Positions 33,194 through 42,505 of a DNA stretch of 64,000 nucleotides are shown one piece after another. The stretch spans positions 682,001 through 746,000 of the forward strand of contig NZ_JADYWU010000001.1 in NCBI RefSeq assembly GCF_015864665.1. Direction: 5' to 3'. Within the stretch, counting starts at the first letter, position 1, and every line of letters starts with the position of its first letter. The notes beneath the pieces are model-generated. The model was not told the DNA's origin. It searched no databases and worked only from the letters and a program-made list of their open reading frames with translations. Position numbers and translations under genes: made by a program. Source of the DNA: Salinibacterium sp. SWN167. Lineage in GTDB: Bacteria; Actinomycetota; Actinomycetes; Actinomycetales; Microbacteriaceae.

Positions 33194-33981
33194 GCGGCAT
33201 CCCGCGCCTGCTCTACCTGCCCGCGGCCCTTGGCTTCGCCCTGCTGATCCTGCCCCTCGTCGGGCTGTTCCTCCGGGCCGACTGGCCGAGCGTTCCGGCC
33301 GCGATCGTCTCCGAGGAGGCGCAGTCGGCGCTCTGGCTATCGCTGCAGACGGCGCTCGCCGCAACGGTGCTGTGCCTCATCGTCGGCATTCCGCTCGCGC
33401 TCGTGATCGCGCGCTCGGGTAACCGTCTGGCGGGCCTGCTGCGCGCGCTCACCACGCTCCCGCTCGTGATGCCGCCCCTCGTCGGCGGCATCGCGCTGCT
33501 GTACCTTCTCGGACGCAACGGGCTCGTCGGCAGCGTGCTCGAACTGTGGTTCGGCATCAGCATTCCGTTCACGACGGGAGCGGTCGTGATCGCGCAATCG
33601 TTCGTAGCGCTGCCGTTCCTGGTGATCTCCGTCGAGGGCGCGCTGCGCACCGCGGGCACCCGCTACGAGCTGGTCGCGGCCACTCTCGGCGCCGGGCGCT
33701 GGACAGTGTTTCGTCGCGTCACGCTGCCGCTCATCATGCCGGGCGTCATTGCCGGAACCGTGCTCTGCTTCGCTCGCGCCCTCGGCGAATTCGGCGCCAC
33801 CGCCCTGTTCGCCGGCAACGCCGCAGGCACGACCCGAACCATGCCCCTCGCGATCTACACCGCGTTCAACGGCGCCGGCGTGAGCCAAGATTCCGCCATC
33901 GCTCTGTCGCTGCTGCTCGTGGTTGTCGGCATCGTCATCCTCCTTCTGCTGCGCAGCTGGCGCACGACCCCGGAGCTCTGA
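33190..33981 (+). CDS. modB: Molybdate ABC transporter permease ModB
   Basis: A 263-residue permease with about five to six helices. The EAA loop that docks the ATPase is ELVAATLGAGRWTVFRRVTLPLIMPGV (split here as ELVAATLGAGRW and RRVTLPLIMPGV). LVMPPLVGGIALLYLLGRNG and ALGEFGATALFAGN are typical ModB segments. Coupled to modA by ATGA overlap and 3 bases before modC. Confidence 0.95.
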   Translation: MSGIPRLLYLPAALGFALLILPLVGLFLRADWPSVPAAIVSEEAQSALWLSLQTALAATVLCLIVGIPLALVIARSGNRLAGLLRALTTLPLVMPPLVGGIALLYLLGRNGLVGSVLELWFGISIPFTTGAVVIAQSFVALPFLVISVEGALRTAGTRYELVAATLGAGRWTVFRRVTLPLIMPGVIAGTVLCFARALGEFGATALFAGNAAGTTRTMPLAIYTAFNGAGVSQDSAIALSLLLVVVGIVILLLLRSWRTTPEL

Positions 33982-33984
33982 GCC

Positions 33985-35199
33985 ATGACATTGGATGCCA
34001 CCATGCAGGTGAGCCGCGGATCGTTCACCCTCGACGCGAGCGTCACAGTCGCGCCCGGCGAAACACTCGCCCTGCTGGGGCCGAACGGCTCCGGAAAGTC
34101 GACGCTGCTCGCGGTCATTGCCGGGCTGCTCGCCCCCGAGCGCGGTGCGGTTTCGGTCGACGGGCGAGTGCTGACCGAGGTTCCGCAGTCGGGTGGCAGG
34201 CGGCCAGGCGGCGGACGGATGACCGTGGTGCCCGCCCATCGTCGCCGCATTGGTTTGCTCGGGCAAGACCCGCTGCTGTTCCCGCATCTCAGCGCCCTCG
34301 AGAATGTGGCTTTCGGGCTGCGCTCTCTCGGAATGAGAGCGGCGGAGGCCCGCGAGCGAGCCTCCGAATGGCTGGATGCCGTGGAGATGACAGAGTTCGC
34401 CGCTCGCAAACCTGCCGAGCTTTCTGGCGGCCAGCAACAGCGTGTGGCGATCGCCCGTGTGCTGGCCACCGAACCCGACGTACTGCTCTTCGACGAGCCG
34501 ATGGCTGCCCTCGATGTGCAGAATGCGTCGCTCGTGCGCACCCTCCTGCGCGAGTGTCTGGCGGCCCGAGTCTCCGCCGTCCACACCGGAATCCATGGCC
34601 GACCGCCGACCGCACCCGCCACCATCGTCGTTACCCACGATGTGGTGGATGCCCTAGTGCTGGCCGATCGCGTCGCCATCATGGATGCCGGCCGCATCAT
34701 CGACAGCGGCGATGTCGCCCGCGTTCTGGGCGAACCGGTGAACCAGTTCGCTGCCGCGCTTGTCGGCCTTAACGTGCTGCACGGAGTTGTCGAAACCAGC
34801 CAGCTCGCGAGGCTCGCGGATGGGCGTGGTCTCGCCGTCGACAGCATCGAGCCGGCTGTCGGTACGGAAGTTTCGGTCGCGTTCCCGCCGTCTGCGGTGA
34901 CGCTGCGTCGGGAGTCGCGGGGTGCCGCTCGGGCCGACGGCGCTGCGACTGCAGCGCCGGGAGCCGCCGATTCCGCACGTGTCGAGCCCGCCGCATCCGC
35001 CCCGCCTCTGCCGCACGAATGGCAGGCCACGGTCGATCTGCTCGAGCCCGGCCTCAAGGGCATCCGCGTCACCCTCGTGGGCGATACCGTCGCGGCCGAG
35101 GCCTCGGCGGCTGACCTGCTCGCGCACGACATCGCGCCGGGGGACCGCATCGTGGCATCCGTTGATCCAACTCAGATCACGGCCTATCTGCGCCGCTAA
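33985..35199 (+). CDS. modC: Molybdate ABC transporter ATP-binding protein ModC
   Basis: A 404-residue ABC ATPase. Walker A LLGPNGSGKSTLL, signature LSGGQQQRVAIARVLA, Walker B VLLFDEPMAALD and the H-loop TIVVTHD are intact. Two things are unusual. A short insertion (RVSAVHTGIHGRPPTAP) sits between the D-loop and the H-loop strand. The C-terminal TOBE region is interrupted by an Ala-rich linker (about residues 310-340). Both are seen in some actinobacterial ModC proteins. Last gene of the mod operon. Confidence 0.94.
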   Translation: MTLDATMQVSRGSFTLDASVTVAPGETLALLGPNGSGKSTLLAVIAGLLAPERGAVSVDGRVLTEVPQSGGRRPGGGRMTVVPAHRRRIGLLGQDPLLFPHLSALENVAFGLRSLGMRAAEARERASEWLDAVEMTEFAARKPAELSGGQQQRVAIARVLATEPDVLLFDEPMAALDVQNASLVRTLLRECLAARVSAVHTGIHGRPPTAPATIVVTHDVVDALVLADRVAIMDAGRIIDSGDVARVLGEPVNQFAAALVGLNVLHGVVETSQLARLADGRGLAVDSIEPAVGTEVSVAFPPSAVTLRRESRGAARADGAATAAPGAADSARVEPAASAPPLPHEWQATVDLLEPGLKGIRVTLVGDTVAAEASAADLLAHDIAPGDRIVASVDPTQITAYLRR

Positions 35200-35297
35200 T
35201 CGGCGCTGTCCGCGTCGCTAATCGGCGTTCGCCTCACCGCCGAGATCGTTCTGGGCAATCCCGTCGTTCTCGGGGCGCACGTTGCTAGGATTCGCCC

Positions 35298-36125
35298 ATG
35301 CGCGTGACGAAACTCAGAGTGTATCCAGTGAAGTCGTTTGCCGGCGAAGACGTCGAGTCTGCCGCGGTGAACCCGTGGGGCCTCGACCAGGATCGCCGCT
35401 GGGCGCTCGTCGATAGTGACGGCAAGAGCCTCACCGCACGCCAACACAATCATCTGCTCGGGCTCTCGGCGCACGCCCTGAGCGAGACGGCAGTGCAACT
35501 CTCCGACCGCGAGGGCTCCAGGGTGACCGTCGACATGGCGGATGGCGGCGACACCATCGAGGTAAGCCACAGCGGGCAAGGCACGGCGCTTGCCGCTCGC
35601 GGTGACGTCAACCGTTGGTTGAGCGAACGCGTCGGCCTCGACGCACGACTCGTCTGGCAGTCCGACCCGACCGTGCGCGCGATCGACCCCGAAGACGGAG
35701 GTCAGCCCGGAGAGGTTGTCTCGCTCGCCGATGGCGGCCCGCTGCTGCTGGCGAGCGAAGCGTCACTGCGGCAGCTTGACGAGTGGACCGCTGAGAACGA
35801 CGAGCCGCTCGACATGATCCGGTTCCGCCCCAACGTGATAATCGACGATCTCGAACCCTGGGTCGAAGAAAGCTGGACGCACGTCACGATTGGCGACGTG
35901 CGCTTTCGCGTCACCATGATTTGCGACCGCTGCGTCATGACCACGATCGAACCCAGCACGCTCGAGCGCGGCAAGGAGCCGATTCGAACCCTGGCGCAGC
36001 ACCGCCAGCGTGACCACAAAACGTGGTTCGGCATCCGCCTCACTCCGCTGGATGGTGGCCGCCTCCATGTGGGCGATGCTGTTGACGCGACGACCTCGGA
36101 GGTTTCGCAGGCTGCAGCGGGATAG
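35298..36125 (+). CDS. MOSC domain protein (YcbX/mARC type)
   Basis: A 275-residue protein with the MOSC N-terminal beta-barrel (TKLRVYPVKSFAGEDVESA, DQDRRWALVDSDG) followed by the MOSC domain (DMIRFRPNVIIDDLEPW, WTHVTIGDVRFRVTMICDRC). The Cys in CDRCVMTTIEP is the residue that binds molybdenum cofactor in YcbX and mARC. Such proteins reduce N-hydroxylated compounds or carry sulfur. It lacks the 2Fe-2S domain of YcbX. Position between modC and moaA fits a Moco-dependent enzyme. Confidence 0.9.
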   Translation: MRVTKLRVYPVKSFAGEDVESAAVNPWGLDQDRRWALVDSDGKSLTARQHNHLLGLSAHALSETAVQLSDREGSRVTVDMADGGDTIEVSHSGQGTALAARGDVNRWLSERVGLDARLVWQSDPTVRAIDPEDGGQPGEVVSLADGGPLLLASEASLRQLDEWTAENDEPLDMIRFRPNVIIDDLEPWVEESWTHVTIGDVRFRVTMICDRCVMTTIEPSTLERGKEPIRTLAQHRQRDHKTWFGIRLTPLDGGRLHVGDAVDATTSEVSQAAAG

Positions 36126-36134
36126 TGTGACGGG

Positions 36135-37265
36135 ATGAGTTCTTCCGCGGTAGTGCCTCCTGGGGAGAACAGCGCGGCGGGCGCCCTCGCGAACACGCAT
36201 GCTGACGCGGTGGCGAACGCATTAGTGGATACCCTCGGCAGACCGCTGCACGACATCCGTTTCTCGGTCACTGACCGCTGCAATTTTCGGTGCGTCTACT
36301 GCATGCCCAAGGAAGTCTTCGGCGCCGACTACGCGTTCATGCCGCGCGACGAACTTTTGAGCTTCGAAGAGATCACTCGGCTCGCGAGTATCGCCGCGCT
36401 TCACGGTGTGGAGAAGATCCGTCTCACCGGTGGTGAACCGCTCCTGCGCAAAGGCCTCCCTGAACTGGTCGGGATGCTGTCGAAACTCACGACCCCGGCC
36501 GGCAAGCCCCTCGACCTCGCGGTCACCACCAATGGCTCCGCACTCGGGCACCTTGCGGTCGCGCTCAAGGAAGCCGGCCTCAAGCGCGTGACGGTATCGC
36601 TCGATTCGCTCGATGACGCGACTTTTCAAGCCATGAACGACGTGAAGTTTCCCGTCAAGAAGATATTGGACGGCCTCGACGCCGCCCACGCTGCCGGGCT
36701 TGGCCCCATCAAGATCAACATGGTCGTGAAGAAGGGCCACAACGACAAGGACATCGTCGCGATGGCCCGCCACTTCAAAGACACCCCGTTCATCCTGCGC
36801 TTCATTGAGTACATGGATGTCGGCACCACCAACGGCTGGCAGCTAGGCGAAGTTGTGCCGTCGGCCGAGGTTGTCGCGCGCATCAACGCGGAGCTTCCCC
36901 TCGACGAAATCGCCCCCAACTACAGCGGCGAAACGTCGCAGCGCTGGCGTTACCGCGACGGCAGCAACGAAATTGGTGTGATCTCGAGCGTCACGCAGTC
37001 GTTCTGCCACACCTGCTCGCGCGCCCGCATCTCGGTCGACGGCAAGCTCTACACGTGCCTCTTCGCCAGTTCGGGCCACGACCTGCGCGCGCTCATGCGC
37101 GACGGCTGCACCGACGACCAGCTGTCGGATGCCATGGCGAGCCTGTGGCGAAAGCGCACCGACCGCTACTCCGAGTTGCGCTCGCTCAACACCCCGCGTC
37201 CGGCCGGAGCCGACGGCACCAAGCCCGGCGCCAAGAGAATTGAGATGTCGTACATTGGTGGCTGA
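36135..37265 (+). CDS. moaA: GTP 3',8-cyclase MoaA
   Basis: A 376-residue radical-SAM enzyme for the first step of molybdenum cofactor synthesis. The SAM cluster motif is [13 protein letters not shown] (CxxxCxxC). The second cluster is in [17 protein letters not shown] and YTCLFA, with three Cys that bind [23 protein letters not shown] is the SAM contact, split here as [12 protein letters not shown]. The C-terminus ends in a GG doublet (MSYIGG) as needed for activity. It starts 9 bases after the MOSC stop and is followed 1 base later by moaD. Confidence 0.97.
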   Translation: MSSSAVVPPGENSAAGALANTHADAVANALVDTLGRPLHDIRFSVTDRCNFRCVYCMPKEVFGADYAFMPRDELLSFEEITRLASIAALHGVEKIRLTGGEPLLRKGLPELVGMLSKLTTPAGKPLDLAVTTNGSALGHLAVALKEAGLKRVTVSLDSLDDATFQAMNDVKFPVKKILDGLDAAHAAGLGPIKINMVVKKGHNDKDIVAMARHFKDTPFILRFIEYMDVGTTNGWQLGEVVPSAEVVARINAELPLDEIAPNYSGETSQRWRYRDGSNEIGVISSVTQSFCHTCSRARISVDGKLYTCLFASSGHDLRALMRDGCTDDQLSDAMASLWRKRTDRYSELRSLNTPRPAGADGTKPGAKRIEMSYIGG

Positions 37266-37266
37266 C

Positions 37267-37512
37267 ATGAGCATTCAAATCCGTTACTTCGCCGCTGCCG
37301 CCGAGGCTGCCGGGCGCGATGAGGAGCACCTCGAGATCGCGGCCGGAGCCACCCTGAGCACGCTCAAGGCGGTGCTCATTGAACGCTATGGCACCCTCAT
37401 GCAGCGCGTCGTCGAGTCGGGGTCGTTCCTGATCGACGGCGTTGTTCGCCGCGACCCCGCGCACGCGGTGGGTGCTCGCGTCGACGTGCTGCCGCCGTTC
37501 GCCGGCGGCTAG
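37267..37512 (+). CDS. moaD: Molybdopterin synthase small subunit MoaD
   Basis: An 81-residue ubiquitin-like sulfur carrier beginning MSIQIRYFAAAAEAAG. It ends PPFAGG: the terminal Gly is adenylated by MoeB and loaded with sulfur for transfer to the pterin. It begins 1 base after the moaA stop. Its partner moaE is convergent on the other strand, 12 bases away. Confidence 0.95.
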   Translation: MSIQIRYFAAAAEAAGRDEEHLEIAAGATLSTLKAVLIERYGTLMQRVVESGSFLIDGVVRRDPAHAVGARVDVLPPFAGG

Positions 37513-37524
37513 AGCGCGAAGCTG

Positions 37525-37950
37525 CTACAGCCCAACCCATTCGGTGGCGCCGCCCGCAAGCTGCTGGCGCTTCCAGATCGGTACGGTCTGCTTGATGCGC
37601 TCCACGAGCACTTCGCACGCCTCGAACGCTTCGCGGCGGTGCGCGGCGGAGACGGCTGCCGAGAGGGCAATATCCCCAATCTGCAGCAGGCCAACGCGGT
37701 GCGCTGCTGCGATTGGGAGGCCCGTTTCGGCTGCCACTTCAGCGCAGCACTGGGCAAGCAGCGCCTCCGCTTCGGGATGCGCCTGGTACTCCAGCGACCA
37801 CACTTCGTTGCCGCCGTCGTGATTGCGCACCACGCCCGAGAACACGACGACCGCGCCCGACGCGGGGGACTCCACCGCGCGACGGATCGCGCCTTCATCA
37901 ATGGCGGCATCCGAGATGATGGCGAAGCTGGCCGGCGTCTGATCGTTCAC
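37525..37950 (-). CDS. moaE: Molybdopterin synthase large subunit MoaE
   Basis: A 141-residue protein. Family blocks are SGAVVVFSGVVRNHDGG, VWSLEYQAHPEAEALL, HRVGLLQIGDIALSAAVSA (split: HRVGLLQIGD) and the catalytic lysines in VERIKQTVPIWKRQQ. It joins two sulfur atoms from MoaD to the pterin. The start is the GTG at 37950, 2 bases after the moeB stop, so these two are one operon. Confidence 0.96.
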   Translation of the reverse strand: MNDQTPASFAIISDAAIDEGAIRRAVESPASGAVVVFSGVVRNHDGGNEVWSLEYQAHPEAEALLAQCCAEVAAETGLPIAAAHRVGLLQIGDIALSAAVSAAHRREAFEACEVLVERIKQTVPIWKRQQLAGGATEWVGL

Positions 37951-37952
37951 TT

Positions 37953-39197
37953 TTAGTACCTCGCGAGCGCAGGATCAATGACCTGCGAGTAGTCGTCGAT
38001 GCCGCCAACCAGGTGGCGGATGTTGGTGAAGCCGGCGCTCTGCAGCAGGCGCAGGGCGCGTTCGCTGCGGATTCCGTGATGACAATATACGACGACCGGA
38101 ATATCGGTGCGGATGTCGGCAAGCCTGCCCTCAAGGCCACCCAGCGGAATCAGCTCGGCTGTCTCGATCGCGGCAATCGCAAACTCGAAGGGTTCGCGAA
38201 TATCGACCAGCTGCGGCGCAGCCTCCGTGGAGAGCAGGGCCGCAAGTTCGCGCGAATCGATCTCGTCGCTCACGCCGCCCGCAGCGTCGCTTCCGCTCGT
38301 CTCGCCGAATTCGGCGGAGCCGCCAGTTTTGCTCGTGTCCCCGGCTCCGCTCGAACCAACGGCAGCAGGCGTCAGCCCGCAGAACAGGTCGTAGTCAATG
38401 AGCTCGGTAACGGCATCTACTTCGTCGCTCACGGCGTATTCCAGCTCGCGAAAGCGCCCGCTGAGCGCGTCGTAGGTGGTGACTCGGCCGAGGAGTGGTT
38501 CGCCGATTCCGGTGAGGAGCTTCACGGTTTCGGAGCACATGATGCCGCCGACGATCGCGCACACGGTCGGCAGCACTCCGCCCTCGGCGCATGATGGAAC
38601 GGTGCCGGGTGCGGGCGGAACGGGAAAGAGGTCGCGGTAGGTGGGCCCCTGGCCTGACCACGAAATTCCGGCTTGACCGCCGTAGCGCAGGATCGCACCC
38701 CAGACGACCGGGATGCCGGTCAGCACCGCTGCGTCATTGACGAGATAGCGAGTGGCGAAGTTGTCGCTGCCGTCGAGCACGAGGTCATACCCCGCAAAGA
38801 GTTCGAGGGCGTTGCTGGAATCGAGCCACACGTCGTGGCGAATCAGCGAGATTTCGGGATCGATCTGGGCGACCGTGTCCGCCATCGATTCGAGCTTGCT
38901 GCGCCCGATATCGGCAACCCCATGGGCGAGCTGGCGGTGCAGGTTGGAGAGCTCAACGGCATCCGTATCGATCGCGCCGATGGTGCCGACACCCATCGCA
39001 GCGAGGGCGGGGATGGTGGCGCTGCCGAGGCCGCCTGCGCCCACGACCAGCACTCGTGCGTGAGCGAGGCGACGTTGCGCGATCTCACCAAAGTCAGGAT
39101 TAGCGAGCTGGCGCGAGTAACGGATCAGACGTTCGGAACTGAGCGGTGCGCCCGGCCCCACGAGCGGCTGGCGGTCAGACTGAGCAGGCAATGTCAC
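37953..39197 (-). CDS. moeB: MoeB/ThiF adenylyltransferase fused to rhodanese
   Basis: A 414-residue E1-like enzyme that adenylates the C-terminus of MoaD (and perhaps ThiS), with a C-terminal rhodanese that can supply sulfur. ATP site VLVVGAGGLGSATIPAL; DTDAVELSNLHRQL; VLDGSDNFATRYLVND. The rhodanese active loop is CHHGIRSE. A Gly/Ser-rich linker of about 40 residues joins the parts. The CxxC zinc pairs of E. coli MoeB are not visible. I take the GTG at 39197, because the usual SSERLIRYSRQL begins 18 residues later; the frame is open further upstream. Confidence 0.93.
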   Translation of the reverse strand: MTLPAQSDRQPLVGPGAPLSSERLIRYSRQLANPDFGEIAQRRLAHARVLVVGAGGLGSATIPALAAMGVGTIGAIDTDAVELSNLHRQLAHGVADIGRSKLESMADTVAQIDPEISLIRHDVWLDSSNALELFAGYDLVLDGSDNFATRYLVNDAAVLTGIPVVWGAILRYGGQAGISWSGQGPTYRDLFPVPPAPGTVPSCAEGGVLPTVCAIVGGIMCSETVKLLTGIGEPLLGRVTTYDALSGRFRELEYAVSDEVDAVTELIDYDLFCGLTPAAVGSSGAGDTSKTGGSAEFGETSGSDAAGGVSDEIDSRELAALLSTEAAPQLVDIREPFEFAIAAIETAELIPLGGLEGRLADIRTDIPVVVYCHHGIRSERALRLLQSAGFTNIRHLVGGIDDYSQVIDPALARY

Positions 39198-39348
39198 GAG
39201 GCGATCCTTACCGCGCCGAAAGTGGCACGGCCACGATTCTATCGTTTCGGATGCTGCGAAACCGGGCTTAATCGCAGCGTCGTTGCCTACCGATAGGGTG
39301 TGTGCGGGCCGGAGATCTCGGCTCACCACCCGATAGAAGGAGTACCCC

Positions 39349-39720
39349 ATGGAAGCCGCCGTAATCGCCGCCTGGACGTTCGTTTCTGAAGCCTCGATTC
39401 CCGAAGACGTCATGCCCATGCTGCTCCCCGGTGAACAGCCGATCGCGGCGTACAAGACGTTCCGCGACAGCGCTGTGTTCACCAACAAGCGCCTCATTGT
39501 TCGTGATGCTCAAGGCATCACCGGCAAGAAGGTGGAGCTCTACTCGCTGCCCTACTCGAACGTGCTCATGTGGTCCTCCGAGAACGCCGGAACGCTCGAC
39601 ATCAACGCCGAACTCGAACTGTGGACCCGCGCCGGTCACATCAAAATCAAGGTCGGCAAGGCCATCGACGTGCGCAAGCTCGATATGCTCATCGCCAACG
39701 TGGTCATCGGCGCGAGCTAA
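39349..39720 (+). CDS. PH-like domain protein
   Basis: A 123-residue protein starting MEAAVIAAWTFVSEAS, with GAAGGAG upstream. The middle part (YKTFRDSAVFTNKRLIVRDA, KVELYSLPYSNVLMWSSENAG, split here) is a bacterial pleckstrin-homology fold of the YdjO/bPH type. These proteins occur in many Gram-positives with unknown role. It is divergent from moeB and 30 bases before the GyrI-like gene. Confidence 0.82.
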   Translation: MEAAVIAAWTFVSEASIPEDVMPMLLPGEQPIAAYKTFRDSAVFTNKRLIVRDAQGITGKKVELYSLPYSNVLMWSSENAGTLDINAELELWTRAGHIKIKVGKAIDVRKLDMLIANVVIGAS

Positions 39721-39750
39721 CGCCACCAACACACACGACGGGGTGGGGCA

Positions 39751-40377
39751 ATGAAAACGGACTTCAAGAAGACGCTCGACGCGTATAAAGCGCGCCATAA
39801 CGAATTCAGAATTCTGGATGTCCCACCCCAGCAGTACCTGATGGTCGACGGTCATGGTGCGCCCGGCGAAGGCAGCGACTACACGGCCGCGATTGCCGCG
39901 CTGTATCCCGTGGCGTACACGCTGAAGTTCGCGAGCAAAGCGCTCGACCGCGACTACGTTGTGCCGCCGCTGGAAGCGCTCTGGTGGGCCGAAGATATGG
40001 CCGCCTTTACGAGCACGCGCGACAAGTCACAGTGGGACTGGACCGCGATGATCCTCGCGCCCGAGTGGATCACTCCGACCATGTTTGAGGATGCGGTGGC
40101 CTCGGTGGTCGCCAAGAGCAAGACCCCCGAGAGTCTGCCCGCCAGCCTCGACAAGGTGCGCCTCGAAACCCTCGATGAGGGGCTGTGCGTGCAAACCCTC
40201 CACCTCGGGCGTTATGACGATGAGGCCGAGATTCTGGCGCGGATGCACAGCGAGTTCATTCCCGAGCAGGGGCTGCGGATGACCGGCAAGCACCACGAGA
40301 TCTACTTCAATGACTTTCGCAAAGTCGAGGCATCCAAGCTCCGCACACTGCTGCGGCAACCCGTGGAACGCGTCTAG
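39751..40377 (+). CDS. GyrI-like small-molecule-binding domain protein
   Basis: A 208-residue protein with a GyrI/SOUL-like fold: FRILDVPPQQYLMVDGHGAPG, IAALYPVAYTLKF, VPPLEALWW, WDWTAMILAPEWI, and the C-terminal HHEIYFNDFRKVEASKLRT (each shown in part). It lacks any DNA-binding domain. Related proteins bind or hydrolyse small hydrophobic ligands. It may be cotranscribed with the PH-like gene. Confidence 0.82.
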   Translation: MKTDFKKTLDAYKARHNEFRILDVPPQQYLMVDGHGAPGEGSDYTAAIAALYPVAYTLKFASKALDRDYVVPPLEALWWAEDMAAFTSTRDKSQWDWTAMILAPEWITPTMFEDAVASVVAKSKTPESLPASLDKVRLETLDEGLCVQTLHLGRYDDEAEILARMHSEFIPEQGLRMTGKHHEIYFNDFRKVEASKLRTLLRQPVERV

Positions 40378-41268
40378 CTAAAGCTTGGCGATCTCGATCT
40401 TCTTCAGCTGCATCATGTGCTCGAAGGCATTCGGCCGTGTCATGAGTTCATCGATATTGGCAGGAGTGATCTGCCAACTCACGCCGAATTTGTCTTTGCA
40501 CCACCCGCAGGCTTCCGCTTCGGGAACCGCCGAGAGCGCCGTCCAGTAGCGATCAATCTCAGTCTGATCCGCACACGGAATCACAAACGACACCGACTCC
40601 GTGAATGTCACGTGTTGGCGGGTCGCGGCATCCATTGCCACAAACCACAGGTCTCGGAGCCTGACATCTCCAAACATTACCGAACCGGGATGCGCGGGCC
40701 CGGACCGCTCGGCGTAGCGAACATCAGCACCCAACTGCGAATTATCAAACACCGAGGCATAGAACTCGATGGCCTCCCGCGCGCGGTTCTGCACGCCATC
40801 GCCGAACAACAACGCGGGCATGATGGTGGGCCGCGGTTCACCAGCGGGATCGGTCAAAATGAGCTGCCAGTTCACGCCAAAACGGTCCCGCAACCATCCA
40901 TAGCGCGGGCTGAAATCGTAGTTAGCGATCGGCATGAGCGCACTGCCGCCGTCGATAAGTGCATTCCACAACGCATCAAGGTTGTGGCGAGCATCCGGAT
41001 CAGTAGAGGGATCGAAATTGACCATGAACGACGTGGACTCGTTGAACGCAAATCGCTCGCCCGCGTTGATCGCCAAAAAGTCTTGCTCGGCGAGACGGAA
41101 AGTAACCGTCAGCACCGCACCGGCGAGGTCGCGCTGAAAGTCAGCCAACCCCTCCGAGGGGTAGTGAGTGGTGCCGACGATCGAACTATCGGAAAACGCT
41201 GCGGTGTAGAACTGAACAGCCTCTTCGGCATTGCCGTTGAACCAGAGGCACGGCGTGATCGTGGTCAT
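40378..41268 (-). CDS. VOC-family protein with two PhnB-like domains
   Basis: A 296-residue protein from the ATG at 41268, which has AGGAGG 6 bases upstream. Two tandem domains each carry the pattern PCLWFNGNAEEAVQFYTAAF or its second copy (LLFGDGVQNRAREAIEFYAS), a later FxV/MNFDPSTD or FVIPCADQTE segment, and KFGVSWQITP or RFGVNWQLIL. These are 3-demethylubiquinone methyltransferase-like glyoxalase folds. No metabolic role can be given. Its stop abuts the GyrI-like stop on the other strand. Confidence 0.88.
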   Translation of the reverse strand: MTTITPCLWFNGNAEEAVQFYTAAFSDSSIVGTTHYPSEGLADFQRDLAGAVLTVTFRLAEQDFLAINAGERFAFNESTSFMVNFDPSTDPDARHNLDALWNALIDGGSALMPIANYDFSPRYGWLRDRFGVNWQLILTDPAGEPRPTIMPALLFGDGVQNRAREAIEFYASVFDNSQLGADVRYAERSGPAHPGSVMFGDVRLRDLWFVAMDAATRQHVTFTESVSFVIPCADQTEIDRYWTALSAVPEAEACGWCKDKFGVSWQITPANIDELMTRPNAFEHMMQLKKIEIAKL

Positions 41269-41370
41269 GGTGTTCCTCCTCGAACCCATGTCGTCGCAAC
41301 GCGCGGCGGCTAATGACACGATCATAAGCCGCGGCAGGCTGCGAGAGAAGGTTTCGTTTAAGCTGGCGGG

Positions 41371-42450
41371 ATGAATGTGAACGAGTCGGGGCCAGACGCG
41401 AGCCCCGATGAGCGCGGCGACAGTGCTGCTAAGCCCAGGGCCGCTGAGCACCGTGCCACTGATCACAGTGCCGCAGGGCGTCGGCATGAGTGGCGCTACG
41501 CCTTCCTACGCGCGTATCACGGCTTCATGCTGCATCGCGGAATCGATTCCGCAGCCACTCTCGCATTCTTTGCTGCGCTCGCGATTTTCCCAGCCGCGCT
41601 TACGGTCGTGTCAGCACTAGCGCTAGGTCAGGGTGAAGACCAAGCGGCCGAGACCGTGCTCGATCTGGCGCGAGAAGTGCTGCAAGAAGACACCGTGGAG
41701 GCCCTCAAGGAACCGTTGACTCAACTCTTCTCGGTGGGGAGCCCGGGCCTAGCTCTCGCCATCGGCATCGCCCTGAGCGTGTGGTCGATGTCGAGCTATG
41801 CCACAGCGTTCGGGCGGGCCGCGAACAGCGTTTTTGAGATCCAAGAGGGGCGTCGCTTTGTGAAGTTCCGCGGCCTCATGCTTGTGCTCTCGGCCTTCCT
41901 CCTTGCGGCCTTTGCGGCCGTGGCTGTGCTCCTGCTCACCACCACCAACGTCGCCACCGCCATCGGTGAAGCGTTCGGCTTTGGGGAACCTTGGGTCGCG
42001 ATCTGGTCGTACGGTCGCTGGCCGGTTCTCGGTGGCATCCTCACTCTCATCATTGCGGTGCTGTACTACTACACCCCCAACATTCGTCACGAACGGATGC
42101 GGTGGGTCAGCACCGGCGCCGTGTTCGCGATAGTGACGTGGGGCCTCGCGACCGCGGGGTTCGGTTTTTACGTCTCCACGATCGCGAACTACGACCGCGT
42201 CTATGGCTGGCTTGGGGGAGCGCTCGCGCTGCTGATTTGGCTCTATATCAGCAACCTCGCGGTCGTGGCCGGCGTCGAGGTTGATGCCGAGTTCACCCGC
42301 CTCCGCCAGCTGAGGGCTGGCGTCTCAGCAGAGAACACCGTGCAACTGCCCGTGCGCGATACCTTTCGCAATCTCGTGTTGGCTCGCCGTCAGGCAGCGG
42401 ATGAGGCTGCCGGCATCGCCATTCGCGAGAACGCGGCCGAGAGCGAATAG
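41371..42450 (+). CDS. YihY/BrkB-family membrane protein
   Basis: A 359-residue protein with six helices. Segments typical of the family are FMLHRGIDSAATLAFFAAL, FPAALTVVSALAL, WSMSSYATAFGRAANSVFE, LYYYTPNIRHERMRWVSTG and WLYISNLAVVAGVEVDAE. The N-terminal 45 residues are polar and variable. The family was once called RNase BN in error; its true role is uncertain. No partner is nearby. Confidence 0.9.
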   Translation: MNVNESGPDASPDERGDSAAKPRAAEHRATDHSAAGRRHEWRYAFLRAYHGFMLHRGIDSAATLAFFAALAIFPAALTVVSALALGQGEDQAAETVLDLAREVLQEDTVEALKEPLTQLFSVGSPGLALAIGIALSVWSMSSYATAFGRAANSVFEIQEGRRFVKFRGLMLVLSAFLLAAFAAVAVLLLTTTNVATAIGEAFGFGEPWVAIWSYGRWPVLGGILTLIIAVLYYYTPNIRHERMRWVSTGAVFAIVTWGLATAGFGFYVSTIANYDRVYGWLGGALALLIWLYISNLAVVAGVEVDAEFTRLRQLRAGVSAENTVQLPVRDTFRNLVLARRQAADEAAGIAIRENAAESE

Positions 42451-42505
42451 CCATCAAGCGGGTTTGCAACTGCACCCGGAAGTTCGGCTGTACCGGCAGG
42501 TTCAA

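Noticed and set aside
33855-35150. 431-residue minus-strand frame over modB/modC
   Set aside because: Antisense shadow of the mod genes; Ser/Arg/Pro-rich composition with no motif.
35197-35230. Repeat of CTAATCGGCG downstream of modC as a regulatory repeat
   Set aside because: Two short copies 22 bases apart at a gene end, with no symmetry and no promoter nearby; likely chance in GC-rich DNA.
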